From Patiria miniata (taxonomy: Eukaryota > Echinodermata > Asteroidea > Valvatida > Asterinidae), in the NCBI RefSeq assembly GCF_015706575.1, contig NW_024037059.1, forward strand, positions 16,033,730-16,097,729: a DNA stretch of 64,000 nt, given 5' to 3'. Shown piece by piece: positions 21,301 to 32,650 of this stretch (positions are counted from its first letter, which is position 1; every line of letters begins with the position of its first letter). Position numbers and translations under genes: made by a program. The notes under the pieces are model-generated. The model had not been told where the DNA came from and did not search any database. It saw only the letters and a list, made by a program, of their open reading frames with translations.

Positions 21301-24300
21301 CAGGCATGGTACCTTATGGAGGTATGACTAACTCGTTAATAAGTACAGTATACCCACAATGTCATTGGGTATTCAGGAATATCTATAGGTCTAGACATGA
21401 AGAGTTTTGTAGTCCAGTCCATCACAAGTCCTCACAAGTCCCTCATAAGTCAGTCACAAGTCCATCATAAGTCAGTCACAAGTCCATCATAAGTCAGTCA
21501 CAAGTCCATCATAAGTCAGTCACACGTCCATCATAAGTCAATCACAAGTCCATCACAAGTCCTCACAAGTCCCTCATAAGTCAGTCACAAGTCCATCATA
21601 AGTCAGTCACAAGTCCATCATAAGTCAGTCACAAGTCCATCATAAGTCAGTCACAAGTCCCTCATAAGTCAGTCACAAGTCCATCATAAGTCAGTCACAC
21701 GTCCATCATAAGTCAATCACAAGTTCATCACAAGTCCTCACAAGTCCCTCATAAGTCAGTCACAAGTCCATCATAAGTCAGTCACAAGTCCATCATAAGT
21801 CAGTCACAAGTCCTTCTGAATGATAAATTGGTCAAGATGTTTGCCACCACACAGCTGTAACACGATGCATTATGAAGCTAATTAAATTTACTGGTTTTTT
21901 TTTATTTGTCCTATCTCCAGAGTTTGTTGCTGTTTCCAGACAGATCTTCAAGATGCAACTTGATGACAGTCGGTTAGGAGCAGGCTCATTGACCTTTGCA
22001 GCTCAAGACGTCACTGATTTTGCCGAACCACCTCCTTTCCATCAGCAGGTATGATTGCCTCTATTTCCATGAATCAGATGATTTCTTCAATTTCTTTCAA
22101 TAAGCCTGTTCAGTATGAAGTAGTCCAGGTCAAACGTCATTCGGGATAAAATCGCGAACTCCCATTCTGCTCGTAATTATCACACGAGTGTCATGGGCCC
22201 TTCTCTCTGCGTATTCATGCGCCTTCGATGAGCGTTCGATTGTCCCGAGTTACCTGTGAGTGACCCATATTCCGAACAGTCTTCAGATAACTGTAAAACG
22301 AATTTGTAAATGCTTTTTTGGCCGTTCAGTTTCACGTCTGGTATGGTAAGTTGGACCTTTGGTTTGTTAAAGAATTCAAGGGGACCTGATCCAGTTTTAA
22401 TTTGAGAAACCAGTAACATCCGCTATATTATATTCATTGTGTTTTGTGTATATTCTCTCTAGCAAGATGTTCCAAGCTCAGTACCAGTCAGTGAGCTAGA
22501 CAGAGTCAGACAAGAAAGAGATGAAGCACTCAGAGAAGTAGAAAGGTTAAAGGTAATGCATTATTTAGCCTGGAATATTTAAAGGTACAGTAGATCATTT
22601 GCAGCTATCCAAAAAGATACCGACAAAATTATTGGTGAAAATCTTACTTGATTTAAAGATAGTAATGGCAGTAAACTCCCTGTGAAATTATTCTTTTCTG
22701 GCATGCTGTCATTTTGAAGAAAAAAATAAAAGAGGGCCATTTCCAAAGATGTGTCAAGTGACGCATTTTTGGACATTTCCGCTAGTAGGTGGTTTGTAAT
22801 TTGGCGATATCCGTGGATGGGAGCACACAAGCATTGCTATTTTTCGTTGGTTCAGTGCGTGACGTCGCATAGCTGCAATAGGCTGACTGAGAACTTGTCT
22901 CGGATGCCAATTTCAGGCACAATTCAAAACATGACTTGGCACCTTTTGAATTGAAATTGAGATCCTGGAATACTGTTTCTCGAAATGTACAGCATTCACA
23001 GAGCTAAAACTTCAACAGGTTAGTTGTTAAGCACCCGTCTTTAGATTTTGAGCACGTTTGTTGCTTCAAACGAAAATGCACAAATGATCCACCCTACCTT
23101 AAATGCACATAATTTTGTAAGTGAAAATAGGAAGTGTCTCAAAATTTTGAATATTCCTTCAGAAACATGACGTATCCTTGTTTGGGAAACAATTATGTGT
23201 TCAGATATGTTACTAGTCAGAATGGGCTTTTGTCAAAGCACCAGACAGTATTCCAACTGTCTAATGGTCCAAGATTTCAGAGTTCTGAGACTTCTGAGTT
23301 GTGAGGCACATTCTGATAGCAAGAAGGAAATGCATGTATCAATCAAGAAAATCTGTCTACTTATCTCAGGTGCAACTTCAAGAGAAGGATCGATCCTTTA
23401 ACATTGCTGAGGAAGAATTACTTCGAGTACGCAAGGTTGGTCAACTTTTAAAGAAATAAAGACAGGTTATTTAGGATACTTTTAATGGTATAGAAACGCT
23501 AGTGGGAAAGAAAAGCTTATCAGTCATTCGTTCTGCTAGTTTGATGAATCATCTACCTTAATTCTCTTATCAGGAATCACTGATGAAAGTAATTTATAAG
23601 AGTTGTACAATGGAGAGTTGCTTCTTTCTTATCAAAACAAACCAAATTAAAAGGTTGTTACAAGCTAGATTGAACCAGTCCGATCATTTAGCAATCAAGC
23701 AATCAGTCTATCAATCAATTTGATTTGAATTGTTTATCTTGTAGGAAGCTCAAGGAGCCATTCATGAGAGTCGAGCATTGAAGAGTCGCGTCCATCTTGC
23801 TGAAGCAGCTCAGAGAGAAGCTCGTAATATTGAGATTGATTATGAAGAAGTTGTCCACATGTTAGAAGCTGAGGTTGCTAAACTTCAGAAGAAGACATGC
23901 AAGACACCTCCTCCAAATAAGGTAGACGCTCACAGACATGATGTCTTCTTATGCCTACTTCCCTTTTACTACAATAGTGCATTAAAAAGGCAGCTGTACT
24001 GAAGTTCTCTAAATGGTTGTCATTTTCCAACTTCTTAAAGATTTTTCCTTCTGTATTACAATTTAACTTTGATCGTTTTTTTCTTTTCATTTGCAGGTCA
24101 GTTCAGCAGATATTGAGGAACTTCAAAAGAGGATAGCTGTCATGAGTTGTGAGCTGAGGAAAGCTGAGATTAGCAAGAAGACATATGAGGTAGCTACAGA
24201 GAAACTATTGCAGTTTGCTGAGGTGAGCAATAATTTAGAAGTTATCATAGAAATTCAACACTGGTGTTGACTGGTTTGACTACCGCCTGTCACAAAGCAG

Positions 24301-25961
24301 AAGGTAGTCAAAAATCAGCCAACACCGAGGGACTAAACATTTTGCACTACTTGCAAAAACTAAAGTATGTTGTATTTGTTTTAATTAAGGTAAGTTAAAG
24401 GTGTTTAATAAGAAAAGCTGCTATCATCCAGAAGTTTTATCCCCATCTTGTGATTTCATAGTGACAATCATCTTTTTTTCTACTTTATCTCCAGCTTGTC
24501 CATGAGTGCATCAGTAACGGTCCCAATGCCATCACCATAAGTAACACAAAGGGTCGTGGTGAGAGTGCCAGACGGGGTGATACAGGCTTCATACCTTCAG
24601 GGTATCTAGCTAAACACAACATACAAGGCCCATTAAATCTTGGGAGTGAAGCCAAGGAAACAGTCAAAGCAGTCAAGAAAATGCTAGAGGTGGAACGTAA
24701 GTACTAAGTTACTTCCTTCATGCAAGTCATCCTTAATTCATACTGTCATCAATAAGTTCAATCTGATTATAGTATTTTATAAGACAATGTCAATTGAAAT
24801 TAAATGTTATTGAATCAAAAATACCACCACAAGTTGTAAAAACAATGCATCAGTATTTCCATTGTGATAAAGCAGTAATCTAATATCAAAATCTGTTTCT
24901 TTTCCATTTTTGTTTTTAATACTCACCTTATTTCTCAAATGAAGTTGCATAATGCTTTTGGTAAGTTACGTTCAAATTGTCGCTTAATTACTTTATTTAT
25001 TTTTTCAGCCTTGCCTTACGGATGGGAAGAGGCGTACACAGCAGATGGCATGAAATATTATCTCCAGTAAGTTATCCACTCATGTTGTTGTATTCATATT
25101 CATTCAAGACTACATACATGTTCAAGAAGTAAAGCGAAAAATGCCACAAATTTCTGAACGTTCATTTGAAAATTTGTTTTAACTCCATGCCATGCACATG
25201 TGCGAACAAGTTCACGTGTGATGTGTGACCTTTACTGTCTCTAGTGAATATATCACTTAGTTTCATCTGCATGGAGTTCATACTCAACCAGATGATTAAG
25301 GACGCTGCCATAGAGTGATTGACCATCCATTCTTGTCGTCTTGCACTGATTAGAAGACCTGCTGTCTGTATGTCTTCCTCATGTGTTCTAATTGGGATAC
25401 CATGATATTGAACAGAGCTCAGATATAATTATTCTTTTGTGTAATACCGTTGGGTAATACCTCTTATGAAACATATTTTTTTTTAAATACACTCCTTACA
25501 AAACGTTTCATAGGAAAAAATCCTAAAAAGCAGACCAACCAATGATGAGGTACTTTTACTTCGCATAGGTCACCCCCCCCCCCCCCCCCCCCCCCCCAAT
25601 TAATGGAATGGGAAGGTTGTAGAAGGTTGTGGGGGGTACCAAATTTCCAACTATCGAATATTACTTTTATATAAATATTTTATGTATTCAGATTTCTGAC
25701 GTCTGTACTCAACTCATGCACAGTTTAGTTAGTGACTTTTGATTGATGAAAATAACATTAAATAAAGGCTTTGCACGGTATCGTCATAAGACCTAAAAGT
25801 TTAGCTGATATCTTGATCATTAGTTTCATAATTTAAATTCTTTTTATTTCCTTGTCAGTCATGTTAGCCAGGGAACGACGTGGATTCATCCTGTATCTAG
25901 CATCAATCATCTGCCCTCCATAGATGAGAATGGCAGAGATGTACCAGAGACCAGGACGTAA
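15365..25961 (+). CDS. STXBP4: Syntaxin-binding protein 4 (Synip)-like, PDZ/coiled-coil/WW
   Basis: Twenty-one phase-consistent coding exons: 15365-15402, 15895-15977, 16142-16240, 16390-16459, 16643-16717, 17035-17144, 17308-18757, 18867-18999, 19124-19230, 19585-19946, 20323-20430, 20659-20900, 21225-21321, 21921-22048, 22463-22552, 23370-23435, 23745-23921, 24097-24222, 24495-24696, 25009-25066, 25859-25961. They total 3924 nt (1307 aa). Order: PDZ1 about 33-118 (GLGIKIIGG carboxylate-binding loop), 34-residue repeats about 166-641, PDZ2 about 643-735 (GLGLSISGG; GRLRVGDQLVSVNG), Ser/Pro-rich linker, ALKYLGIEPTEEE block, coiled coil about 1035-1187 (RVHLAEAAQREAR), WW domain about 1254-1290 (LPYGWEEAYTADGMKYY...TTWIHP). 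The C-terminal half follows vertebrate STXBP4 closely; that protein binds syntaxin-4 and regulates insulin-stimulated GLUT4 vesicle fusion. Vertebrate STXBP4 is about 550 aa with one PDZ, which PDZ2 resembles. PDZ1 and the repeat block are extra. The start is chosen because the exon gives an open frame in phase with exon 2; an earlier 5' exon cannot be excluded. Confidence 0.92.
17329..18756 (+). repeat. Coding VNTR: 14 x 102 bp (34 residues), in frame
   Basis: Fourteen consecutive units of exactly 102 bp with no indels, differing at only a few bases each. The encoded unit runs RSVERISTQSPSPSLDSSSS then VQDELHVGPGSANQ. Only this frame is open; TAGs occur in the others. Differences include silent changes (TCA/TCG) and replacements (His/Arg/Cys in the ELHVG position; Asp to Val; Ser to Tyr; Gln to Arg). 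Each unit ends in a donor-like AAG|GTCAGT and contains an acceptor-like CTCTTCATCCTCAG. The repeats would be Ser/Pro-rich and disordered, lying between the two PDZ domains. Confidence 0.9.
21405..21818 (+). repeat. 22-bp minisatellite in STXBP4 intron 13
   Basis: About 18-19 copies of a unit AGTCAGTCACAAGTCCATCATA. Shorter variants (TCACAAGTCCTCACAAGTCC) are interspersed and themselves repeated about every 180 bp, giving a higher-order pattern. It lies in the intron after the exon ending at 21321. Confidence 0.85.
22583..23098 (+). mobile_element. TTAA-flanked MITE, family A, copy 2
   Basis: A 516-bp copy in the intron between the exons ending 22552 and starting 23370. TTAA lies at 22579-22582 and 23099-23102. 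The ends are AGGTACAGTAGATCATTTG and CAAATGATCCACCCTACC, inverted to each other. It is homologous along its length to 499-1108. Confidence 0.75.
25568..25597. repeat. Poly-C tract
   Basis: About 30 consecutive C residues in the last STXBP4 intron, followed by a G-rich segment (TGTAGAAGGTTGTGGGGGG). Confidence 0.9.
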
Positions 25962-26640
25962 TAAGAATTACGAGGGTTTACAGTGTTACAGCAAATAACC
26001 CGATAGTCCGATACAATGTTTCACAATAACAGTTGAACAATCGTGACAAGGCTTTCCTGGATATCTTGTTTTAAAATGAAGATATTATAATATCAGATTT
26101 TTTTAATTTTCAAGACGATATGTAAATGTTTTTTTATGTGAAAAAATGAAAAGAAATTAACAATGAGCCTGAACTACTTTCCAGATATTCTGGCATATAT
26201 AAAGTTATTGGTTCTTATTTTGTTCCTTTTGTTTCATTTTGTATGGTTTGTTGGGGTGTTTGTTCGTTTGTTTGTTGAGTTGTTTGTTGTTTGTTGTTTT
26301 TTTGGTGTGTGTTTATTATATTCATTTCATTCTTCTTTATTTAAATTGACTTTCAGTAACTCTATGAGTTATCTTTGATGCATTCTCGAGAAAAATTTGA
26401 TACTGTAAATAAAAAGGGCATCTGGCTATTGTAACGTTTTTTCCCCTCCAAAATATGTAAATTATACATGTGTGTATATGTTTTTGTATAACGTTAAAAT
26501 AATTCAGTCACGTACTTGAAAGAATTATTTCATAAATTCATGGAGACTCAGTTTATGAGCAGTATGACTTTATTTTGTTATGTCTGTATTCCAAATTTTG
26601 TGAATTACCATTGTAATAAATAATTGATTGTGATAAGATA
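25962..26640 (+). promoter_or_regulatory. STXBP4 3' UTR with polyadenylation signals
   Basis: AATAAA hexamers occur at 26408-26413 and 26615-26620, 0.45 and 0.65 kb after the stop codon. The sequence is T-rich and non-coding. Either hexamer could end the transcript; the second is followed by a T/G-rich stretch. Confidence 0.45.
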
Positions 26641-27371
26641 AGTTTAATTTCTTCACTGGCTTTGGTCTGTTTTATTGGTTCTGTCGAACGCTGAAAGGAC
26701 CTTTGAATAAATAATGAGATTTAGCTCCAATCTTTTATTATTCGTCTGATTAACTTGCCTTCATTCAACCAAACATGTTATGAAAAATGTATTCATTATT
26801 TCCTTTAATTTAGTGGACTTTTTGTCCACATACCGTTTAACTTATTATTGTTGTCGAGTCTTATTTTTCTTCACAAGAAAAAGATAATAAATTTGTGAAC
26901 AGCTATGGATTTGTGTGATACTCCAAGTGATTACTTATTTTGAATTATTGTACATTTAATATAAAGAGCGCCTTTAGCATGTGGAGGCGTTTCTTCTATG
27001 GACCTTATAACAGATAGCAAAAATTGTCACTTTACAAAGCACTATGGGTAATCGAGTTGGCAATGAAAAATACGCACAGTACATACAGCTGTTCGGCCCG
27101 GCCGGCTGCGAAGCTAGCTCGCGTCACAAGCCAGGAGCCATAGTTAAGGTACGAACTTGTTATTATTAATTAAGCCTTGGGATTGCTACGCGTTGGCCAA
27201 TAATGGGGAAAACATCAACAGGATAACATTCTTCCCGAGAAGTTCATTGTAATTTTCCAACTTTTTGTACACATGTGTACATAATGACATAGAGCTAGGA
27301 CCCGTATCCTGCCTTGTCCATTACATTAGAACTATTTTGTGCAACATAGGCCTACTTGTATAGTCAGATAG

Positions 27372-27985
27372 TCGTGTTCCCTAACGTGGCGCACTTCGAC
27401 GTTTCACTCGACTTTCCTCATGCAGTGTTGCCAAACCTCTTCATTGTAAAACTTGAAATTGCTTCAGTCAAATACTGGTACCTTAATAATACATGCTGTT
27501 TAAAATTTGTGAACAATTTCAGTGTCATGAAATTAAGTCCGAAATTCAAAACAGTGGCGTCCGGAAATTGGGCACAAATTCAGCTGAGTGTTCCCTAACG
27601 TGGCGCACTTGAACAAATCTCAGAAAATCCCACATTAACATTTAAGAATTTCTTTAAAATTGATAAATTCTGATAAATCATTATAACCTACACTTACATA
27701 CCCAGCTACAAGTTTGTGGAGAAATTATTTTTCTTATTTTTGGGCGCATTTTAAAAGAGTTCATTGTGCACTTAAAAAAAAAATAGGAAAATCATGCCCA
27801 AATAGAATTTCATTGGAACTTTGTAGCGGGTACGTAAACTCAAGATTTATGAGCAGGAATGTTTATAGAGCTTGATGAAATTTCACTAATTGTGAAATTT
27901 GAGGTAAAAATGTTGCTCTAGCAAGGCACCGGAGGTGCAAAATCAAAGTGCGCCACATTAGGGGCCGCGCCACGTTAGGGTACAT
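27372..27985. mobile_element. MITE nested in the ISL2EU left region
   Basis: Inverted ends share CCCTAACGTGGCGC: TGTTCCCTAACGTGGCGCAC at the left, complement ending GTTAGGGTACA at the right. A second copy of the motif, in direct orientation, lies internally at about 27588-27610. No clear target duplication and no coding region. Confidence 0.5.
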
Positions 27986-28560
27986 CAACAATACGTGGTC
28001 CACAGATAGCAATATAGATGGTCATTTTAAGGAAAAGTGTTAAGAATTTTGAAATTTTAATATGCATGCAGCTTTAAATTTTGGAGGTAACTTTATCATG
28101 TTTTTTTGTTTTCCGGTAGGCTTTTATTGTGTCTCCTGATGTGCTGCTTGTCGACATGTCCTGTACAGTCTGGCTGCACCTTTATTCTCAACCATCTGCA
28201 GCTAGTGTAACATGCACGGCACTTCATGACCTCAACTGAATAGTGTGCACATCAAGTTTTCCTCAGTAATCAGCATTTTCTCTCCAAGTGAGATTGTGAT
28301 ATCAATCATGCATTGTGCAGCAGCATCCTGTGTGAACAATTCAAAATACAGGGATAGGTAAGGATTGTTGATTTTGACCAACTTACTAAACCCTATAAAG
28401 TGAACTCTCATTATTCATGTAGCAAACTTAAACAGCGAAATTACAAACAGGACCTTCATAAAAGAACGCTGCAAAATAAAATAATTTAATGAGACTCGGG
28501 ATCTCAGATTTTGCATTTTCTCTTTATAACAGGATTTTGCCCTGATAAAGAGTGCCCTTT

Positions 28561-28640
28561 ACCAGCGGCGTAACTAGGGTCATACTTCCGAGGGGGCACC
28601 CGGGGGTGCACACATTTTCAAGGGGGGCACTGAATATATC
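28561..28640 (+). repeat. Truncated hAT-like MITE end
   Basis: CAGCGGCGTAACTAGGG followed by GGGGGCACCC-rich sequence is a familiar terminus type for GGGGGCAC-containing MITEs. No matching opposite end is present in this intron, so it is a solo fragment. Confidence 0.4.
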
Positions 28641-29037
28641 TATTTTATATAGTCTGTATAATTTTATATAATTTTATCCCTTATATAATTCTTCAGGTTG
28701 ATTGTTATGCCACATGTAATTGAACTACAGTTCCATAAGGCACATGCAGAGGACTACACTAAATGGGAAAAGAAGCTTGACAAGACGGATTACAGGGTGT
28801 CACAGTATACAAGAATTTGCAGTAATCACTTCAAGTAAGTCCTTCCTTTTTAATACATGTACTTGTTGAAAACTGTGCGGTATTCTTTGTTAGTTTCAGT
28901 TTCATTCATTTTGCATCATACTTAGTTCATGTGATGCGACAATGTTCACAAACTGTATATTCTCATGATTCTATTGCGATAGGTCAATTGTAAGTTATCA
29001 TATTCTTGTATTTGTATATTTTCTGATGATTTGCATA

Positions 29038-29423
29038 CAGTGGCGTCGCCAAGGGGGGGGGGGCCAGGGGGGGGGGGCACGTGCCCCCCCCTGGAAAACT
29101 TAGTGCCCCCCCGAGTGCCCCCCCATCAAATGCTGGTGCCCCCTATCCTCTGCAAAATTCTGCGCGTTGTTAAAATCATTACCTCAAAAATAGCAATTTC
29201 TTGAGATATCTTCAGATCGAATTTAGCATCAAATGTGGCACCATTTTGCATCTAGCCCATCCTCCGTATGCGAAAATTTTCCAAAGGGGAGGGGGGCACC
29301 CCCTCCCCTTAGACCCCTCCCCCAGGACGGCGATCCGTATCCACCTAAGTGCCCCCCATCAAATGCTGATGCCCCCCCAGTGCCCCCCCCCCCCCCAGAC
29401 TGAAAAGTCTGGTGATGCCACTG
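29038..29423. mobile_element. hAT-like MITE with perfect TTTGCATA TSD
   Basis: A 386-bp element with ends CAGTGGCGTCGCC and GGTGATGCCACTG, flanked by TTTGCATA at 29030-29037 and 29424-29431. The interior is rich in G and C runs and GTGCCCCCC motifs. It lies in the intron before the third transposase exon. It would be spliced out, so it need not have disabled the gene. Confidence 0.85.
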
Positions 29424-31400
29424 TTTGCATATGACATGTTTGTGCATGGAAGAACAATTTTGATTATCTGAAATGTCATAGCATGGCTGTTCTGCATGCA
29501 TCTCCCACCGTAGTGTCTGTAAAAATCCAGAATAGTTGCAAGAATGAGTGTTGTTTTAATACTTGTCTCAGGTTATGAATTTGTGCATATTTTAAGCTTA
29601 TAGATTTGTGCGCAAACATGGATGCTATCAGCAGCGTTTGCTCTTTGTTAGGAGTTAGATCTCTAGTAATGTAATTAAGCTCTGTGACTGTTTCACCTTT
29701 CTTCCCTAATAAAATACTTTTAACATTTCACATCACAGGTATGGTAAGCCATTAGCAGGGAGTTCTGTTCCTACACTGTACATGCGTTCCTACCCGGACT
29801 GGGCATTGTCAAGAAAACAGGCAGCTAAGGAAGTTGCAGCAGTAGAAAATGGACTGATTTGTCATGCATTGGTGCATGTGTGTAAGTATCTGGACCCACA
29901 GACAACAACTAGACTTGCGGAGCAGCTGAGAGTACAACCTGGAAAGAACAGTGACTGTATTTTCCAAAAATTGCTGTCCATGTCTAGTACTGAGGCTAGA
30001 CAGTTATTACAGCAAGTTGCACCAATTGTGCCGGGAGGAAAATGTTTAGAGGCCCTCCATATTTATAGATATGGAGCCTTGTGTGAAGGGACCGGTTGGT
30101 TATCGGCTCAGTTTCAGCCCACTAAAGTTGACTCTGTCTGCGCTAATAAAAGGAAAGACTGTAATCCTTATTCAATACCTGCCTTCCATTCATATGCCAA
30201 ACCTGAAACATTCAAACAGTCCACAGAGATGGTTCATTGTGGACACCAGTGTAATAGAAAAGAGGGTGTAGCTTGGAGGAAGCACAACAATAAAAAACAA
30301 AGATTAACAGCAGTGGAATGTAAAGAAGAAGTACTTTATGAAAATTACTTCCATGGAGATTCAACTCTTAGGGAAACACAAAATATCCAGCTAAGTGAAA
30401 AAATCACTGAATCTGAAAGTGCATTGAAGTGCACACAGCAGATCATGAAAGGACCAAAAGTGTCCATCGAGTCAATAAAGCATTCTGATGAACTTATTCA
30501 GCTTCATACCGGGTTGCCGTCATATCAGTACTTCAAGTGGATTTATAAAGAAGTTGACAAGGCATCAGAAAATATGAAATATTGGCATGGTAATGGATCA
30601 GAAAAGGCCAAAAAATATATAGAAACCAACCAGAAAAAGCCTGGACCAAGTCGAGTGGTGTCTAAAGAAAATGAACTCCTGATAACTTTAATGAAGTTAA
30701 GACTTAACATGATGGAGGAGTACCTGGCATACCTTTTAATGTTAAGCAGCCCACAGTCTCCTCCATATTATCCACATGGATTCCGTTGTTGAGCCATGAA
30801 CTGTCTGGATTGATTTACTGGCCTGAAGTGGAGGAAATCAAACTTTGCTATCCAGATTGTTTTAAGAGATGGCCAGGCATTAGAGCACTATTAGATTGTT
30901 TTGAAATCCCAACCCAGAAACCATCGCATGTAGAGGCAAATACACAAGTATTTTCATCGTATAAGAATCGGGCCACCACCAAATTCTGCCTTGCTTGTAC
31001 ACCAGGAGGATCTATCTCCTTCATATCACCCCCAGCAGGTGGAAACATGTCGGACAAGGAGATTGTCATTGCATGCAACCTTCCCCAAAAATTCTCCCCT
31101 GGTGATAAGTGTATGGTTGACAAAGGTTTCCTTATCAAAGGGGAGTTGTTGGAGTATGGTGTTGAACTTATCCATCCACCTTTTGTACATAAAGGCCAGC
31201 CTTTCACTGAGGAAAAGAATAGATTGAGCAAGCAAATTGCACATGCTCGAATTCACATTGAGCGCGTCATTGGTAGGTTACGTGACTACAAGTACTTGTC
31301 AAGTGAAATACCAGTGTCTCAACTGGATTTGATAGGTCCTGCAGCTAGGGTATGTTGTGCTCTTACCAACCTTAAAAGTTCTGTTGTTGGAAAGAGTTAG

Positions 31401-32650
31401 TGGTGAACAAAAAATGCTACATTTTAATAAAATGTTCACCCATTAGTTAATGTTTATGATGATGTGAATGTTGTTTAATACAGCTGTGCATCAGTGTGCA
31501 AAAACTACACAGCTTATGTTTTTGTTGGGGGATGTTTGTTCATTTTGATCAAACAAAACTAAGATGATGATTGCGATGATAATTTAAAAAAAACAGATAT
31601 TAAAATGAACCAGGCCTGACTTTTTAACCAGAGGTTATCAGTTTTCATTTGAATGAAGTACTCAAAAAAAGTATGCACAATGAGAGTTATCATTCAATAT
31701 GAGAGTTTGTTCTGCGTCTGTATAATTTAATACATTTATTTACATGAACCGTTTCACTGGTAATTCCTGACCCTCTCAGTGAGATAGCAACTGTGGCATA
31801 CATTGTAAACATGGTAAATGAAGTTTTTACCAATGGCATTATTGATGCTTTTTTCTTAATAGTTGTTCTCATACAAACTGATTATACAATGTTTACCAGA
31901 GGATTTAAAATATTTAACAAACTTGAATTTGCAATAAATATGGTAAATTTTAGTTTAATGAATAATGAACCCGGTGAGTAGATGTATGTAGATGTATATA
32001 CATGTATATATATGAAAAATATATATATGTGCAATTAATGCCCTTTAGTTTATTTTAATTAATAAATTATTAAATACATATACAACTGTAGAATAAGAAA
32101 TCCAATGGATTAGTCCCTTTGGAGACATATCTGTCATTATATTAGTTCTGTTTGAAAAAGTTTTACATATACCTTCCAGCATTCTTGTTGAAATCCCTGT
32201 GCAGTGCTGCACTACACCTTGGAAACCATACCCCATAATTAATTTGTGAAGATTCAAATGACAATATATATACATTGAACTGCAATAAACTGTGAATGTT
32301 TCATACAGAAAATCATTTTCCTTATTTTGCACCTTTATTTTACAAGTGTTTGTTATGAAAACAACTTGTTCTGGAAAATCTGTCTTTTTCCTCTCAAAAG
32401 TTATATATTTTCCCCCAGTTTGATAGGACTGAATCATTCTACATGTACATGTATATAAGGGTTGAACATGTTATTTTTTGTTCACTCAAAAAGCCAGTGG
32501 TGAAGTATCCATTTCTAAACAGAATCCCCCATCAGTTTGTCCACTGTGCAGAATACAATCAAAAGCCCTGTCGATGAATTTAAGATTTAAAAAAAATGGA
32601 GGTGGAGTTTTGGGTCAAGGAAATTTGAACAACAATATACAATACTTGCT
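31401..32650. other. Spacer between convergent ISL2EU genes
   Basis: AT-rich sequence with no recognised gene. It should hold the 3' ends of both transposon transcripts: AATAAA at about 31427 fits the transposase side. A 130-codon minus frame at 32045-32437 shows no known motif. Confidence 0.4.

Larger units (their letters stand above)
28308..31400 (+). pseudogene. ISL2EU THAP-domain DDE transposase, one-base frameshift
   Basis: Exons 28308-28357, 28697-28834 and 29739-31400 join in phase. The N-terminus is a THAP zinc finger: C3 and C8 (MHCAAASC), a conserved Trp, CSNHF (C-x2-H) and SVPTLY in place of AVPTLF. The rest is an IS5/Harbinger-like (DDE_Tnp_4) transposase. The acidic triad is readable as Asp in LLDCFEI (30894), Asp in MVDKGF (31119) and Glu in HIERVIGRLRDYKYL (31260). 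The frame breaks near the TTTT run at 30734-30737: upstream the frame stops at 30790, while downstream homology continues in the -1 frame through the helix-turn-helix. One missing T explains it. Without the break the product would be about 616 aa. It may be a pseudogene or a homopolymer sequencing error. Confidence 0.85.

Noticed and set aside
30848..31231. 127-codon minus-strand frame overlapping the transposase
   Set aside because: It is the antisense shadow of the DDE domain, whose plus-strand frame has clear family motifs.
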